Below are positions 9,385-19,073 of a stretch of 64,000 nt of DNA, one piece after another. The translations under genes and the position numbers were made by a program. The stretch covers positions 4,154,501-4,218,500 of the forward strand of contig NZ_CP040094.1 in NCBI RefSeq assembly GCF_013343235.1, given 5' to 3'. How positions within the stretch are numbered: position 1 is the stretch's first letter; the number at the start of each line of letters is the position of its first letter. The notes below the pieces were generated by a model, which ran no database searches, was not told where the DNA came from, and saw only the letters and a list, made by a program, of their open reading frames with translations. Source of the stretch: Nostoc sp. TCL240-02 (GTDB taxonomy: Bacteria > Cyanobacteriota > Cyanobacteriia > Cyanobacteriales > Nostocaceae).

Positions 9385-10006
9385 TAGAAGCTTCTGCTAC
9401 TATTAGGTTGCTCTCTTTATATACATATACTGGCAATACAAATATTGCCATGATTGCAAACAGTAGATGCAGCGGACTCTAAGTATCCTAATTTTCATAT
9501 CAGTACGGAGTTTTTATTTGTAGTCTTTCCCCGAAACTGACAATCTTATTTAAAATTTCCTTCTACTAGATAAAATCTAGACAAAGCTAGATACAAATTG
9601 ACGTTTCAATGGGAGCATAGGAGCGGTTATCCCTTAATGTCGAGACACGATTTAGCTATTCGTGCATAAGTTTCAAAATGTTTAGATGTATTTAACACTT
9701 CGGCTACGCTCAGTGTGAAATCTTAATCAGCACACTGCCGACATTTATGACATACATCAACCTGTTTTAAGAGACTAATACCCTTGAATTCCCCCATAGT
9801 TTGAACAAGTTTTACTAGATGGGTAAAATCTATCCACAAATAAATAGTTCCACCATATCTAAATTACTTTATATTCTAACTATCTATGAAATTCATAAAA
9901 ATTCGGAACGATTCACAGGAATACAGCGCGAATCGCCAAAAACTTCAATGCACCCTAAAAGTACTAAACCTCTTGAGATTTTTAACTTCAAGAGGTTTTA
10001 GTTGGA
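9385..10006. other. Intergenic region, no credible gene
   Basis: About 620 bp between the zinc-ribbon gene start and the tRNA. A 60-codon frame near 9819-10001 has no homology I recognise and ends in a hairpin, so I reject it. A degenerate Nostoc-type repeat (CACTTCGGCTACGCTCAGTG) is at about 9699-9718. Confidence 0.5.
9966..9998 (-). terminator. Hairpin downstream of tRNA-Gly
   Basis: AAACCTCTTGA (9966-9976) and TCAAGAGGTTT (9988-9998) form a perfect 11-bp stem with an 11-nt loop, 9 bp beyond the tRNA 3' end on the minus strand. It is followed by AGTACTTTTAG, a weak T tract, so it is a plausible tRNA terminator. Confidence 0.6.
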
Positions 10007-10078
10007 AGCGGGTGACGCGATTCGAACGCGCGACATTCACCTTGGCAAGGTGACGCTCTACCACTGAGCTACACCCGC
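10007..10078 (-). tRNA. tRNA-Gly (GCC)
   Basis: The reverse strand begins GCGGGTGTAGCTCAGTGG and ends with the T-arm GTTCGAATC and acceptor CACCCGC plus a T discriminator. The anticodon loop reads CTTGCCAAG inside the stem CACC/GGTG, giving GCC. All four arms pair. CCA is not encoded. Confidence 0.97.
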
Positions 10079-10144
10079 AATCAATTGCCATATATCAATA
10101 TCTCAGATTTATCCCTAATTGTCAACCCCTTTATTTAGTGACTT

Positions 10145-10204
10145 AGTCATTGGTCATTGGTCATTGGTCATTAGTGAATGACAAAAGACAAATGACTAAT
10201 GACA
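10145..10204. repeat. CATTGGT / ATGACAAA heptamer repeats in inverted arrangement
   Basis: Four TCATTGG units (10145-10172) are followed by AATGACAAAAGACAAATGACTAATGAC, which is roughly the reverse complement, giving an imperfect palindrome at the 3' end of ribH that could act as a weak terminator. Confidence 0.75.
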
Positions 10205-10208
10205 TGCC

Positions 10209-10787
10209 CTAGTCGAGTTCTTCTGACTCCGCCGTTAAATTACCGATGCTGGCACTTTGAAAAGAGGCTGGCAAAGACTGGCTACCACGAGAATATGGCT
10301 CTGCTAGGTTAGAACGCAATTGCCGCATGAGACTTGCCATTTCTAGGGCATTCAGGGCATAATCCCAGCCATGATTACCTTTGATGCCTGCCCGTTCTAA
10401 GGCTTGCTGCATAGTGTCTACTGTCAAAATGCCAAAAATTACTGGCACTCCAGTTTGAAAGCTAGCGGCGGCAATGCCTTTAGAAACTTCGGCGGATACA
10501 TAGTCAAAATGGGGTGTTTGCCCGCGAATGACTGCACCTAGACAAATTACAGCATCATAACGATGGGAAAGTGCTAGTTGGCGAGCTACTAAAGGTACCT
10601 CAAAACTTCCCGGAACCCAAACATAGTCCACCTGATTACCTTGGGGGTTAGGATCTACACCGTGGCGTTTCAAGCAATCTTGACATCCCTCTAGCAGCTT
10701 TCCGGTAACAAGGTCATTGAATCGACCAATCACCACTGCAAACCGCAAAGGCTCCGTTTGGGTAAAAGTTCCCTCGAAAACTGCCAT
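10209..10787 (-). CDS. ribH: 6,7-dimethyl-8-ribityllumazine synthase
   Basis: 192 residues. It condenses the ribityl-aminouracil and dihydroxybutanone phosphate intermediates in the penultimate step of riboflavin synthesis. The motifs [45 protein letters not shown] (catalytic His region), [11 protein letters not shown] and [14 protein letters not shown] are all present. A C-terminal extension of about 30 residues beyond the core fold is variable and probably flexible. It lies next to psbZ on the same strand, an arrangement I know from other cyanobacteria. Confidence 0.95.
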   Translation of the reverse strand: MAVFEGTFTQTEPLRFAVVIGRFNDLVTGKLLEGCQDCLKRHGVDPNPQGNQVDYVWVPGSFEVPLVARQLALSHRYDAVICLGAVIRGQTPHFDYVSAEVSKGIAAASFQTGVPVIFGILTVDTMQQALERAGIKGNHGWDYALNALEMASLMRQLRSNLAEPYSRGSQSLPASFQSASIGNLTAESEELD

Positions 10788-10857
10788 GACTGCCTCTTAA
10801 TCAACTATAGTTCTGGCCAATATACATTTCTTATTTAAATGTAGAGGAGCAGGAAAG

Positions 10858-10918
10858 CAAGGTCATAAAAAAGGAAATCGGAAAAAATTTCTCCTTTTTT
10901 CCTTTGGTCTTTGACCTT
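10858..10918 (-). terminator. Stem-loop downstream of psbZ
   Basis: Outer arms CAAGGTCA (10858-10865) and TGACCTTG (10912-10919) enclose AAAAAAGGA (10867-10875) pairing with TCCTTTTTT (10892-10900). On the minus strand this follows the psbZ stop by about 60 bp and ends in a T-rich arm, so it is likely a terminator. Confidence 0.6.
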
Positions 10919-10976
10919 GACTTTTCTGCCCCTCTAGTTCTTATATTATGTGCCTGCGCCAGAGCAAAGCCGTCGT

Positions 10977-11165
10977 CTACACGACAAAAAAGTTTAACAA
11001 ACCAACTAAAAATACCAAAGCAATCCAGACGGCAGAACCAACCCAGAGTAGTTTTTTAGATTCAACCCAATTTTGGGGAGTAGCGTAAGCAACCGGAACG
11101 CCTACAACCAGGACAAAGGACAATAGGACTAGACCTATCAAGGCAAATTGGAATATTATGGTCAT
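10977..11165 (-). CDS. psbZ: Photosystem II protein Z
   Basis: 62 residues from [15 protein letters not shown] to [12 protein letters not shown], two transmembrane helices joined by the conserved loop [16 protein letters not shown] longer frame begins five codons upstream (11180), but the ATG at 11165 gives the standard PsbZ N-terminus and has GGGAGAAG just before it. PsbZ is a small core-antenna-associated subunit of photosystem II (ycf9 in plastids). Confidence 0.95.
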   Translation of the reverse strand: MTIIFQFALIGLVLLSFVLVVGVPVAYATPQNWVESKKLLWVGSAVWIALVFLVGLLNFFVV

Positions 11166-11302
11166 TTTTGCTTCTCCCAATACAGCGAAATACTAAGGAT
11201 AGAATATCCTAAAGGGCGACACTGACACTTTCTTATTATTTTTAAGCTAGCAGAAATTGCAACATTTTAGTCATTTGTCCTTTGTCTAAGTACCGATGAC
11301 TA

Positions 11303-14014
11303 ATGACTCTTAATATTATGGATTTAATTCTTTGCCACACAACCGCAGATTTTGACGCACTAGGAGCAGCAGTAGGGTTAACGCGCCTACTACCGGGAAG
11401 CAAAATTGTGCTGACTGGCGGTTCTCATCCTCCTGTGCGGGATTTTTTAGCATTGCATCGGGATGAATATCCGCTAATTGAACGCCGTTCGGTGAATCCA
11501 GAAAAAATTCGTTCTCTGAGTGTGGTGGATACGCAACAGCGCGATCGCTTGGGTAAAGCTGCTGAGTGGTTAGATTTACCCCATCTTGGAGAGATTATAG
11601 TTTATGACCATCACTTAGGGCAAGAGTCAGATATTCCCGCCACGCGATCGCATATTTCTTCAGTTGGAGCCACCACAACTTTAATTGTGGAGCAATTGCA
11701 ACAACAGGAAATTTCCTTGACTCCTGCCGAAGCAACTGTTATGGCTTTGGGTATCCACGTTGACACCGGCTCTTTAACATTTGACCAGTCCACGGCACGG
11801 GATGCCTTAGCTTTGGCTTGGTTGATGCAACAAGGTGCGAGTTTATCAGTAATTTCTACCTACCGTGACCCTGGCTTGTCTTTGCAATTGCAGCAGTTAT
11901 TAACTGAGGCGTTGGAAAATTTAGAATATCTTTGCCTGCATGGATATACAGTTGCTTGGGTAACTCTAAAAACAGATGCTTTTGTGCCAGGGCTATCGAG
12001 TTTGGCTTCAGAACTTGTGGAATTAACCGAAATTGATGCCATTCTGTTGGCTAATGAGTATCCCTTGAGTGAAAGTGATTCACGGTTAACTGTAATTGGG
12101 CGATCGCAAATTCCCAAAACAAATCTTAACCTATTATTCCAACTTCTAGGAGGCGGCGGTCATTCTCAAGCCGCATCACTAAATCTAAGAGGAGTTGATT
12201 CACAAGCAATATTAAAACAACTCCTTGACGGAGTAAAAGCCCAAATTCCCCACCCCCTCACTGCGAGGGATTTGATGTCCTCTCCTGTTCGCACCATTCT
12301 GCCTGAAACTACAATTGCTGAAGCACAGCGCATTTTGTTGCGTTATGGACACTCTGGTTTATCTGTAGTCGATAAAGGGCAACTAGTAGGTATTATTTCG
12401 CGTCGGGATCTTGATATTGCCTTGCACCACGGATTTAGTCATGCGCCAGTCAAGGGCTACATGACCACAAATCTCAAAACAATTACACCAGATACAACAC
12501 TGCCACAAATAGAGTCGCTAATGGTGACTTATGATATCGGACGCTTGCCAGTACTGGAGAATGAGCAGTTAGTTGGTATCGTCACTCGTACTGATGTCTT
12601 GCGGGAATTACATCAGGAAAGAGATGAAAACGGAGAAGAGGGAGAGGAGGAGAGACAGAAAAGTAATATTAATCTCCCGAAATTGCAAAATAAACTTGCT
12701 CCTCAGTTATGGCAATTACTCACCATCGCATCGCAAGAAGCCGAAAAACGGGGTTGGCATCTTTATCTCGTTGGGGGTGCAGTGCGGGATTTGCTGTTAG
12801 CTGAGACAGCAGGTAGCTTGATGATTAAAGATATTGACCTAGTAGTTGATGGCTTTCACAAATCAGCAGATGTTGGCGCTGGCGTGGAACTAGCAAAAGC
12901 ACTCCAACAACTTTACTCTGCGGCTCGTTTAGAAATCCACGGGGCTTTTCAAACTGCTGCTTTGTTGTGGCATAAAGACCCAGAATTAGATTCTCTTTGG
13001 GTAGATATTGCTACGGCTAGAACAGAGTTTTATCCTTACCCGGCGGCGAATCCAGAAGTTGAGGCGAGTTCGATTCGTCAAGACTTATATCGTCGAGATT
13101 TTACCATTAATGCGATCGCTTTGCGGCTCACCTCTCCCCGCTCAGGCGAATTACTCGATTTCTTTGGCGGTTTACTCGATTTACAAGAAGCTAAAAAAAT
13201 TCGGGTTTTACACCCCAACAGCTTTATCGAAGATCCCACCCGCATTTATCGTGGCGTGCGTTTTGCCGTGCGCTTCGGATTTGAAATTGAACCGCAAACT
13301 GAAGAATTTATTCGCTATGCCATCAACAGTGGCGTTTACGATCGCACTTCTCAAGAGAATACCAAAACTCCAGCCCTGCAAACTCGACTGAAAACAGAAT
13401 TAAAGCACATCCTAGAAGCCCCATACTGGAAATCAGCTTTGCAGTTACTCGATAACTTAGGAGCGTTGCAATGTATCCATCCTACCCTTAAGCTAGATGG
13501 GTTACTCTTGCGACAATTACGTTTGTTAGAACGTTGTTTACGACGATTTGATGCTGAACAAACTCTCATTCACTGGCAAATGCGTCTAGAAGCATTAATC
13601 GCCCACCTACCGCCTGAATATCGGGTGAAAGTAGCACAGAATTTGCAATTACAAGACGATAGCATTGTTAGGTTGAAAAACTTAGCCCAAAGCTTTAGTC
13701 AAGTGATGGACTATTTACCCACTTTTGAACGCCCAAGTCAAGTAGTGCAGTTGTTGGGACAGTACGACTTACCAATGCTGATTTTAATTGCTTTGCAAAG
13801 TCCGCGATCGCTTAGACATCGAATTTGGGAATATTTAACAGTTTGGGCGAATGTACAGCCACTTTTGAATGGCAATGATTTAAAGAAACTTGGTTACAAA
13901 CCAGGGCCACAGTATCGGCAAATATTAGATGATGTAGTTGCTGCTACCTTGGATAGAGTGATTAAAGATAGGGCTGAGGCTGAAGAGTTTTTAGCCAAGC
14001 ATTATCCCCTGTAA
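11303..14014 (+). CDS. DHH-CBS-tRNA nucleotidyltransferase fusion (CCA- or A-adding enzyme)
   Basis: 903 residues with four parts. The DHH/DHHA1 phosphoesterase region (about 1-320) has [31 protein letters not shown] and [10 protein letters not shown]. Two CBS domains follow (about 325-440), then a short E/K-rich linker. The class II nucleotidyltransferase (about 465-900) shows [29 protein letters not shown] and [17 protein letters not shown]. The last part adds C and/or A to tRNA 3' ends; in cyanobacteria such fusions have been linked to A-adding activity. [13 protein letters not shown], five codons downstream (11318), may be the true start, since the first ATG lies in a tandem repeat. Confidence 0.9.
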   Translation: MTLNIMDLILCHTTADFDALGAAVGLTRLLPGSKIVLTGGSHPPVRDFLALHRDEYPLIERRSVNPEKIRSLSVVDTQQRDRLGKAAEWLDLPHLGEIIVYDHHLGQESDIPATRSHISSVGATTTLIVEQLQQQEISLTPAEATVMALGIHVDTGSLTFDQSTARDALALAWLMQQGASLSVISTYRDPGLSLQLQQLLTEALENLEYLCLHGYTVAWVTLKTDAFVPGLSSLASELVELTEIDAILLANEYPLSESDSRLTVIGRSQIPKTNLNLLFQLLGGGGHSQAASLNLRGVDSQAILKQLLDGVKAQIPHPLTARDLMSSPVRTILPETTIAEAQRILLRYGHSGLSVVDKGQLVGIISRRDLDIALHHGFSHAPVKGYMTTNLKTITPDTTLPQIESLMVTYDIGRLPVLENEQLVGIVTRTDVLRELHQERDENGEEGEEERQKSNINLPKLQNKLAPQLWQLLTIASQEAEKRGWHLYLVGGAVRDLLLAETAGSLMIKDIDLVVDGFHKSADVGAGVELAKALQQLYSAARLEIHGAFQTAALLWHKDPELDSLWVDIATARTEFYPYPAANPEVEASSIRQDLYRRDFTINAIALRLTSPRSGELLDFFGGLLDLQEAKKIRVLHPNSFIEDPTRIYRGVRFAVRFGFEIEPQTEEFIRYAINSGVYDRTSQENTKTPALQTRLKTELKHILEAPYWKSALQLLDNLGALQCIHPTLKLDGLLLRQLRLLERCLRRFDAEQTLIHWQMRLEALIAHLPPEYRVKVAQNLQLQDDSIVRLKNLAQSFSQVMDYLPTFERPSQVVQLLGQYDLPMLILIALQSPRSLRHRIWEYLTVWANVQPLLNGNDLKKLGYKPGPQYRQILDDVVAATLDRVIKDRAEAEEFLAKHYPL

Positions 14015-14030
14015 TTTATATTTCACAGAT

Positions 14031-14573
14031 ATGGTTTTTATGCAAACACAAACATCAAAAAAATACTACACTCCAGATGAATATTTACAACTAGAGGAGA
14101 CATCAGAATCCAAAAATGAATATAGAGATGGAGAAATAGTTTCTATGCCTAGTGGTACGACTAATCACAATGAAATTGCTCTGAATTTTTGCACAACTTT
14201 TAAATTTATGATGCGGGGTAAAAATTACAAAATATACATGGGTGATGTCAAATTGTGGATACAGCGTTATCGGATTTACACCTATCCAGATGTGATGGTT
14301 ATTTTGGGTAAACCAATATATGAAGGAAATGGCACTACCCAAGTGACAAATCCTTCAATTATTGTAGAAGTCTTGTCCAACTCAACACAAAACTACGATA
14401 GAACAAATAAATTTAGATTTTATCATTCCATTCTTGAACTACAAGAATATATAATGATTGACCAATATGAATATCTGGTTGAGCTGTTTACTAAAAATGC
14501 TAATAGTCAATGGGTATTAACTGAAATGGATGCGGCATCAAATCGTTATGGATTTATTTTAGCAGTATTGTAG
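14031..14573 (+). CDS. Uma2-family (DUF820) PD-(D/E)XK nuclease-like protein
   Basis: 180 residues, typical for Uma2 proteins, which are very abundant in cyanobacteria. YTPDEYLQLEETSESKNEYRDGEIVSM is the family's N-terminal block. The nuclease-fold residues appear as YPDVMVI (Asp) and PSIIVEVLSNST with D and K soon after. The biochemical role is not established. It starts 16 bp after the nucleotidyltransferase gene and may be read through from it. A second ATG (14040) is possible. Confidence 0.85.
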   Translation: MVFMQTQTSKKYYTPDEYLQLEETSESKNEYRDGEIVSMPSGTTNHNEIALNFCTTFKFMMRGKNYKIYMGDVKLWIQRYRIYTYPDVMVILGKPIYEGNGTTQVTNPSIIVEVLSNSTQNYDRTNKFRFYHSILELQEYIMIDQYEYLVELFTKNANSQWVLTEMDAASNRYGFILAVL

Positions 14574-14715
14574 TTAGCGATCGCACTACATTAAGGGGCA
14601 ACAAAAAAAGCGATCGCATTGTTAAATTAGACAGAAAAAAAGAGACTATGGTCTTATTCTGCTCACAAACGAGACAAAATACCCGACTTTGGAAATAATT
14701 TAGATATCAGTTTGA

Positions 14716-16530
14716 TTACGGTTTGATTAAAGATTCTTCAGACTGGCAATATTTAGCAATTAATTTGCGTCGTTTTAGAGGTGAATAAAGCAGCATGGAA
14801 AGTGCTGGTAAACTGGTTCCGGTTAGTGATAATAAAACTAATGGATTAAGAAAGCCTGCCATTATCCCAGTTCCAAAACTAGCCCCAAATCCCAATGTTA
14901 GTAGTATTAGTACAGTTGTAAATGAGTCTTCAGCCAAATCTATAGCCCGATTTATAGCCCGATTTATAGGCATACCTACAGCCATACTCCCAGCTATAGC
15001 TATACTCACGATACCCACAGTCCCACCCACAGCCATACCTACAGCTATACCCACAGCTTTAATCGCAGCAAAAGCTACAGTCCAACCTACAGCTATAACC
15101 ACAGCAAAACTTACAACCACAACCACAGCCACAACCACAGCCTTAATCACGGAGCCTGTTATCTTTAGTTGCTCATAACCCACCCAAGACGAATACATAA
15201 GTAAGCTAATACCGATATACAGAATCCCCCCATATCCATAAGTTTGTAACAACAAACTCGCAACCGCACTTGCAGCATAAGTAATAAACCCAATTGTAAA
15301 CACAGCTACTACTACAGTCATTAAAAACAGTCTAATTAAATCATCAGAGCGTATCTTTCGCTTTTCAATCGGTAAAGCAGCCGTCTGCACTTTCACTGTT
15401 AAAGTGTGAGTCGCTGGATAGGCATTACTATGCAATATAAGTTGACGTTTATACTGCTTATCCGCCATCAATTTACTCGTATCCACCTCAACCTGACACC
15501 GAGTATAATTCACATTAAATTGAGTAGGTGTCAGCGAAATCCAAGCATGATTATCTGGCGTATGCGGTGGGTCATGAGGATGGGGTGCAACTTCCCATCT
15601 ACCTTGTAGTAAAGTATCTGATATGGGGTTCTCAATAGTAATACTTTGTGTTAGCTTTTCCCCCAATTTGTTTGCTTTGAACTCCAGCACTGTTTCACTG
15701 AAATCAACTTCAGGTAAACGAATAACATCAAGTGGCTTGAGTGCTTCTAAAGCTGATTGTGCATTAGAAAAACGGTTTTTATGTAGCGGTTGTACTATCT
15801 TTGTCAACCAACCCAGAAACCGTAGACTCAACTGAGGTAAAAGATGCTGAAACTTAATTAAATATGGATCTTCTCGATCTTGCAATTGATCTATTTTTGT
15901 TGATTTGATTCCTGTCAGTAAGCAAATCAACGTTGCACCCAAAGCATACAAGTCTGTAGCGTCTGTTGGTTTAAACATTTGCTCTGGCGGGATAAAGCCA
16001 GGAGTACCTCTAAATACACTACTTGCTGCAACTTCCTGGCTGCCAATACGAGCAAAACCAAAGTCAATTATATAGACATTGAGTTGCTCATCTACTAAAA
16101 TGTTTTCCGGTTTGATATCTCGATGAATTATCGGCGGAATCCGATTTTGCAAATATACGAGAATTCCTAAAGCTTTAACTGCAATTTGCTTAATTTCCTC
16201 TGGTGCAAAGCTGCGGGTTTCTGCTAAAGATGGGGCATTGATATATTCTTGAACTAGACAAAAGCCATCAGGTCGATCAAAAGAACTCAGATAGTGGGGA
16301 ATACCACGATGATTAAGTTCCTGTAGAAATTGAATTTCTTTTTCGTAAGCCTTAAACCCCGACCAACTCGAACCAGCTTGAGCAAAACAAAACTGCTTCA
16401 CTACCACCTGTTCCCCTGTATCAACTTTTGATGCTAGCCAAGTAATCCTTCCTCCTTCCCGATTACGTCCCAATTCTCGCAAAACTTGATAGCCGTGTTC
16501 GCTGAAATCTGGATATGGATAGCTATTCAT
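14716..16530 (-). CDS. Ser/Thr protein kinase with low-complexity membrane tail
   Basis: About 604 residues from MNSYPYPDFSEHGYQVL; a further 19 codons upstream (to 16587) are open but lack family character. The kinase domain has VVVKQFCF (Lys), HRDIKPENIL, DFGFARIG and GTPGFIPPEQ, all needed for activity. A middle beta-rich region (about 290-395) looks like an immunoglobulin-type sensor domain. The last 200 residues contain several hydrophobic segments dominated by Ala, Val, Gly and Ile (for example VVVAVVVVVSFAVVIAVG), encoded by degenerate tandem DNA repeats at 14940-15145. The neighbouring UbiB and PP2C genes hint at a signalling region, but on the other strand. Confidence 0.88.
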   Translation of the reverse strand: MNSYPYPDFSEHGYQVLRELGRNREGGRITWLASKVDTGEQVVVKQFCFAQAGSSWSGFKAYEKEIQFLQELNHRGIPHYLSSFDRPDGFCLVQEYINAPSLAETRSFAPEEIKQIAVKALGILVYLQNRIPPIIHRDIKPENILVDEQLNVYIIDFGFARIGSQEVAASSVFRGTPGFIPPEQMFKPTDATDLYALGATLICLLTGIKSTKIDQLQDREDPYLIKFQHLLPQLSLRFLGWLTKIVQPLHKNRFSNAQSALEALKPLDVIRLPEVDFSETVLEFKANKLGEKLTQSITIENPISDTLLQGRWEVAPHPHDPPHTPDNHAWISLTPTQFNVNYTRCQVEVDTSKLMADKQYKRQLILHSNAYPATHTLTVKVQTAALPIEKRKIRSDDLIRLFLMTVVVAVFTIGFITYAASAVASLLLQTYGYGGILYIGISLLMYSSWVGYEQLKITGSVIKAVVVAVVVVVSFAVVIAVGWTVAFAAIKAVGIAVGMAVGGTVGIVSIAIAGSMAVGMPINRAINRAIDLAEDSFTTVLILLTLGFGASFGTGIMAGFLNPLVLLSLTGTSLPALSMLLYSPLKRRKLIAKYCQSEESLIKP

Positions 16531-16689
16531 AAGTTCAAGGGCAATAAGTAAAATATCCCAAATCTTCTGTGTAGTACGCAAATACACTTAAATTAGCAGG
16601 GATAAATCAATTAATCAATATTTTTAACAATAGTTACAGGTGCGGCACATCTCTATCAAAATTTCTCCTGAAACTCTTCCCTCTACGTT

Positions 16690-16738
16690 CTCTGCGCCTC
16701 TGCGGTTAAAAATCTTTATTAACCACAGAGGCGCAGAG
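16690..16738. repeat. 20-bp inverted repeat, CTCTGCGCCTCTG type
   Basis: CTCTGCGCCTCTGCGGTTAA (16690-16709) and TTAACCACAGAGGCGCAGAG (16719-16738) are reverse complements except for one position, with a 9-nt loop. It lies between two divergent gene starts, so it is unlikely to be a terminator; it looks like a dispersed Nostoc palindrome. The surrounding 16531-16887 holds no gene I can support. Confidence 0.8.
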
Positions 16739-16887
16739 AGTATAGAGAAGAAAAAAGCGATTCGCGAATTCTATTCACCAAGGTTGAAGTCGCACATCGC
16801 GTCAGACAAATCTCTAACTCCTCAGCAAAAGCCGTAAAGCATACAGGCAAGTTATAATTCTCTTGCGGATCAACGTAACAAAAATTT

Positions 16888-17211
16888 ATGAGTAACCCAC
16901 TAGTACAAGCTTTTTTCGTAGGCAGAGCAGTAGCCGAAGTAGTTAATGAGCGTTTAGAGGTCGCCTTGACCGACGCTTTGAGCGATTTGGGCAAATTTGA
17001 TGCAGAAGCTAGAGAGCAGTTACGCCAGTTTACAGAAGAAGTCCTAGAGCGGGCAAATCGGTCAGCAGAAGCAGCTAATTCTGATCAAGCTACAAGTAGT
17101 GGACAAACCAGTTCTGATTCAGGTGACTTGCAAGCAGATATTGATGAATTACGAGCAGAAATTGCCCTATTGCGAACAGAATTGCAACATTATCGCAGAA
17201 CTTCTGCATAA
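16888..17211 (+). CDS. Conserved cyanobacterial coiled-coil protein
   Basis: 107 residues. An N-terminal helix ([33 protein letters not shown]) is followed by a charged helix, a Ser/Asp/Gln-rich linker (about 62-80) and a C-terminal coiled coil ([21 protein letters not shown]) with Leu heptads. No signal peptide. I think it belongs to a family kept in cyanobacteria and plastids (possibly DUF6825), but I am not certain. It precedes the UbiB-like gene by 66 bp of tandem repeats. Confidence 0.65.
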   Translation: MSNPLVQAFFVGRAVAEVVNERLEVALTDALSDLGKFDAEAREQLRQFTEEVLERANRSAEAANSDQATSSGQTSSDSGDLQADIDELRAEIALLRTELQHYRRTSA

Positions 17212-17214
17212 ATT

Positions 17215-17290
17215 TAGTCAGTGGTTATTAGTCATTGGTCCATTGGTCATTGGTCAAAAATTACTTACGAATGACAAATGACAAATGAGA
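17215..17290. repeat. Heptamer tandem repeats running into the next start codon
   Basis: TCAGTGGTTATTAGTCATTGGT-type units followed by GAATGACAAATGACAAATGAG. The ATG chosen for the next gene (17278) is inside the final unit. Confidence 0.75.
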
Positions 17291-19056
17291 CTATAAGAAA
17301 AAACAGTTTAGGAATCAGAGTGTCTTCTCTCTCAAGTGATTCGGTTGCAAACCAACGGTACACAAAGGATATGGAACAAGGTTATTCAGATAAAGCATAC
17401 CGTTGGAATCGGGAAAAATACTCTAGCAGACGGCGTTTTGTGGACATTTGGTCTTTTGTCTTGACCTTATTGTTCAAACTTTGGCTATACAACAAATCTT
17501 GGAGTTATCCGGGTGGCGTGAGTGATGTAAAGCAAGCTGCAAGACGCAAAACCCAAGCGGTTTGGATTCGCAATACCCTGCTGGATTTAGGCCCAACCTT
17601 CATCAAAGTTGGGCAACTATTTTCTACCCGTGCTGATATCTTCCCTGGTGAATATGTAGAAGAACTAGCCAAATTACAAGACAAAGTACCGGCATTTAGC
17701 TATGAGCAAGTAGAAGCGACCATTGAGAAAGAATTAGGCAAAAAAATTCCTGAACTTTTCCAGAATTTTGAACCAATTCCCTTAGCTGCTGCTAGCTTGG
17801 GGCAAGTACACAAAGCTGTACTGCATACTGGGGAATCAGTTGTAGTCAAGGTGCAACGTCCTGGATTGAAGAAGTTATTTGAAATAGATTTACAAATTCT
17901 CAAGGGAATTACCCGCTACTTTCAAAACCATCCCAAATGGGGACGGGGAAGAGATTGGTTAGGTATTTATGAAGAATGTTGTCGCATTCTTTGGGAAGAA
18001 ATTGATTATCTTAACGAAGGTCGTAACGCTGATACTTTTCGCCGTAACTTTCGCGGCTATGATTGGGTGAATGTCCCAAGAGTATACTGGCGTTATGCTA
18101 GTTCCAGAGTACTGACTTTAGAATATCTCCCTGGAATTAAAATTAGCCAATACGAAGCTTTAGAAGCAGCCGGTTTGGATCGAAAGGCGATCGCTCGTCA
18201 AGGCGCTCAAGCCTACTTACTACAGTTACTCAATAGTGGTTTTTTCCACGCCGATCCTCACCCAGGCAATATTGCTATTAGTGCAAGTGGGGCTTTAATA
18301 TTCTACGATTTCGGCATGATGGGGCGAATTAAATCCAACGTGCGCGAAGGACTGATGCAAACGCTGTTTGGTATCGCTCAAAAAGATGGCGATCGCGTTG
18401 TGCAATCTCTGATCGATTTAGGCGCGATCGCCCCAACTGATGATATGGGCCCAGTGCGGCGTTCCGTCCAGTACATGCTGGATCATTTCATGGATAAGCC
18501 GTTTGAAAATCAGTCCGTGGCGGCAATCAGTGACGACCTTTATGAAATAGCTTATAATCAGCCATTTAGATTTCCAGCAACCTTCACTTTTGTGATGCGA
18601 GCCTTTTCTACCCTAGAAGGAGTAGGCAAAGGTTTAGATCCAGAGTTTAACTTTATGGAAGTTGCCAAACCTTATGCAATGCAGCTTATGACCGATATGA
18701 ATGGTTCTGAGGGGAATACCTTTATTAATGAATTAAGTCGTCAAGCAGCTCAGGTAAGTAGTACTGCTTTTGGTCTACCACGTAGATTAGAGGATACGCT
18801 AGAAAAGCTAGAACGCGGAGATATGCGCCTCCGCGTTCGGTCTATAGAAACTGAACGGCTATTGCGGAGGCAGAGCAGTATTCAGCTCTCAATGAGCTAT
18901 GCTCTGTTAATCAGTGGTTTCACACTTTCAGCTACGATCTTAGTGGTTAGCAATCATGTCTGGTGGGCACTGCTGCCTGGTTTAATAGCACTAGGGATTT
19001 CAGTGATCCTGATCCGACTACTTTTGCGCCTTGACCGTTACGATCGTATGTATTAA
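17278..19056 (+). CDS. ABC1/AarF/UbiB-family atypical kinase
   Basis: 592 residues as drawn. UbiB-family signatures are all visible: KVGQLFSTRADIFPGEYVEELAKLQD (the KxGQ motif), AAASLGQVHKA (Ala-rich loop), VVVKVQRPG (Lys), FFHADPHPGNIAI and YDFGMMG. Two hydrophobic helices close the protein (about 540-575). Family members act as ATPases/kinases linked to quinone and lipid metabolism in membranes. The first 30 codons overlap repeat DNA and look unlike the family; the ATG at 17368 (MEQGYSDKAYRWN) is a likely alternative start. PP2C follows after 17 bp. Confidence 0.9.
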   Translation: MTNETIRKNSLGIRVSSLSSDSVANQRYTKDMEQGYSDKAYRWNREKYSSRRRFVDIWSFVLTLLFKLWLYNKSWSYPGGVSDVKQAARRKTQAVWIRNTLLDLGPTFIKVGQLFSTRADIFPGEYVEELAKLQDKVPAFSYEQVEATIEKELGKKIPELFQNFEPIPLAAASLGQVHKAVLHTGESVVVKVQRPGLKKLFEIDLQILKGITRYFQNHPKWGRGRDWLGIYEECCRILWEEIDYLNEGRNADTFRRNFRGYDWVNVPRVYWRYASSRVLTLEYLPGIKISQYEALEAAGLDRKAIARQGAQAYLLQLLNSGFFHADPHPGNIAISASGALIFYDFGMMGRIKSNVREGLMQTLFGIAQKDGDRVVQSLIDLGAIAPTDDMGPVRRSVQYMLDHFMDKPFENQSVAAISDDLYEIAYNQPFRFPATFTFVMRAFSTLEGVGKGLDPEFNFMEVAKPYAMQLMTDMNGSEGNTFINELSRQAAQVSSTAFGLPRRLEDTLEKLERGDMRLRVRSIETERLLRRQSSIQLSMSYALLISGFTLSATILVVSNHVWWALLPGLIALGISVILIRLLLRLDRYDRMY

Positions 19057-19073
19057 TTGTTGCAAAAAAAATT

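Noticed and set aside
9819..10001. 60-codon frame upstream of tRNA-Gly
   Set aside because: Low complexity, no ribosome-binding site, and it ends inside the hairpin assigned to the tRNA.
14031..14573. Uma2 protein as part of a toxin or defence system
   Set aside because: No partner gene of such a system is adjacent, and Uma2 genes are scattered singly in large numbers in cyanobacteria.
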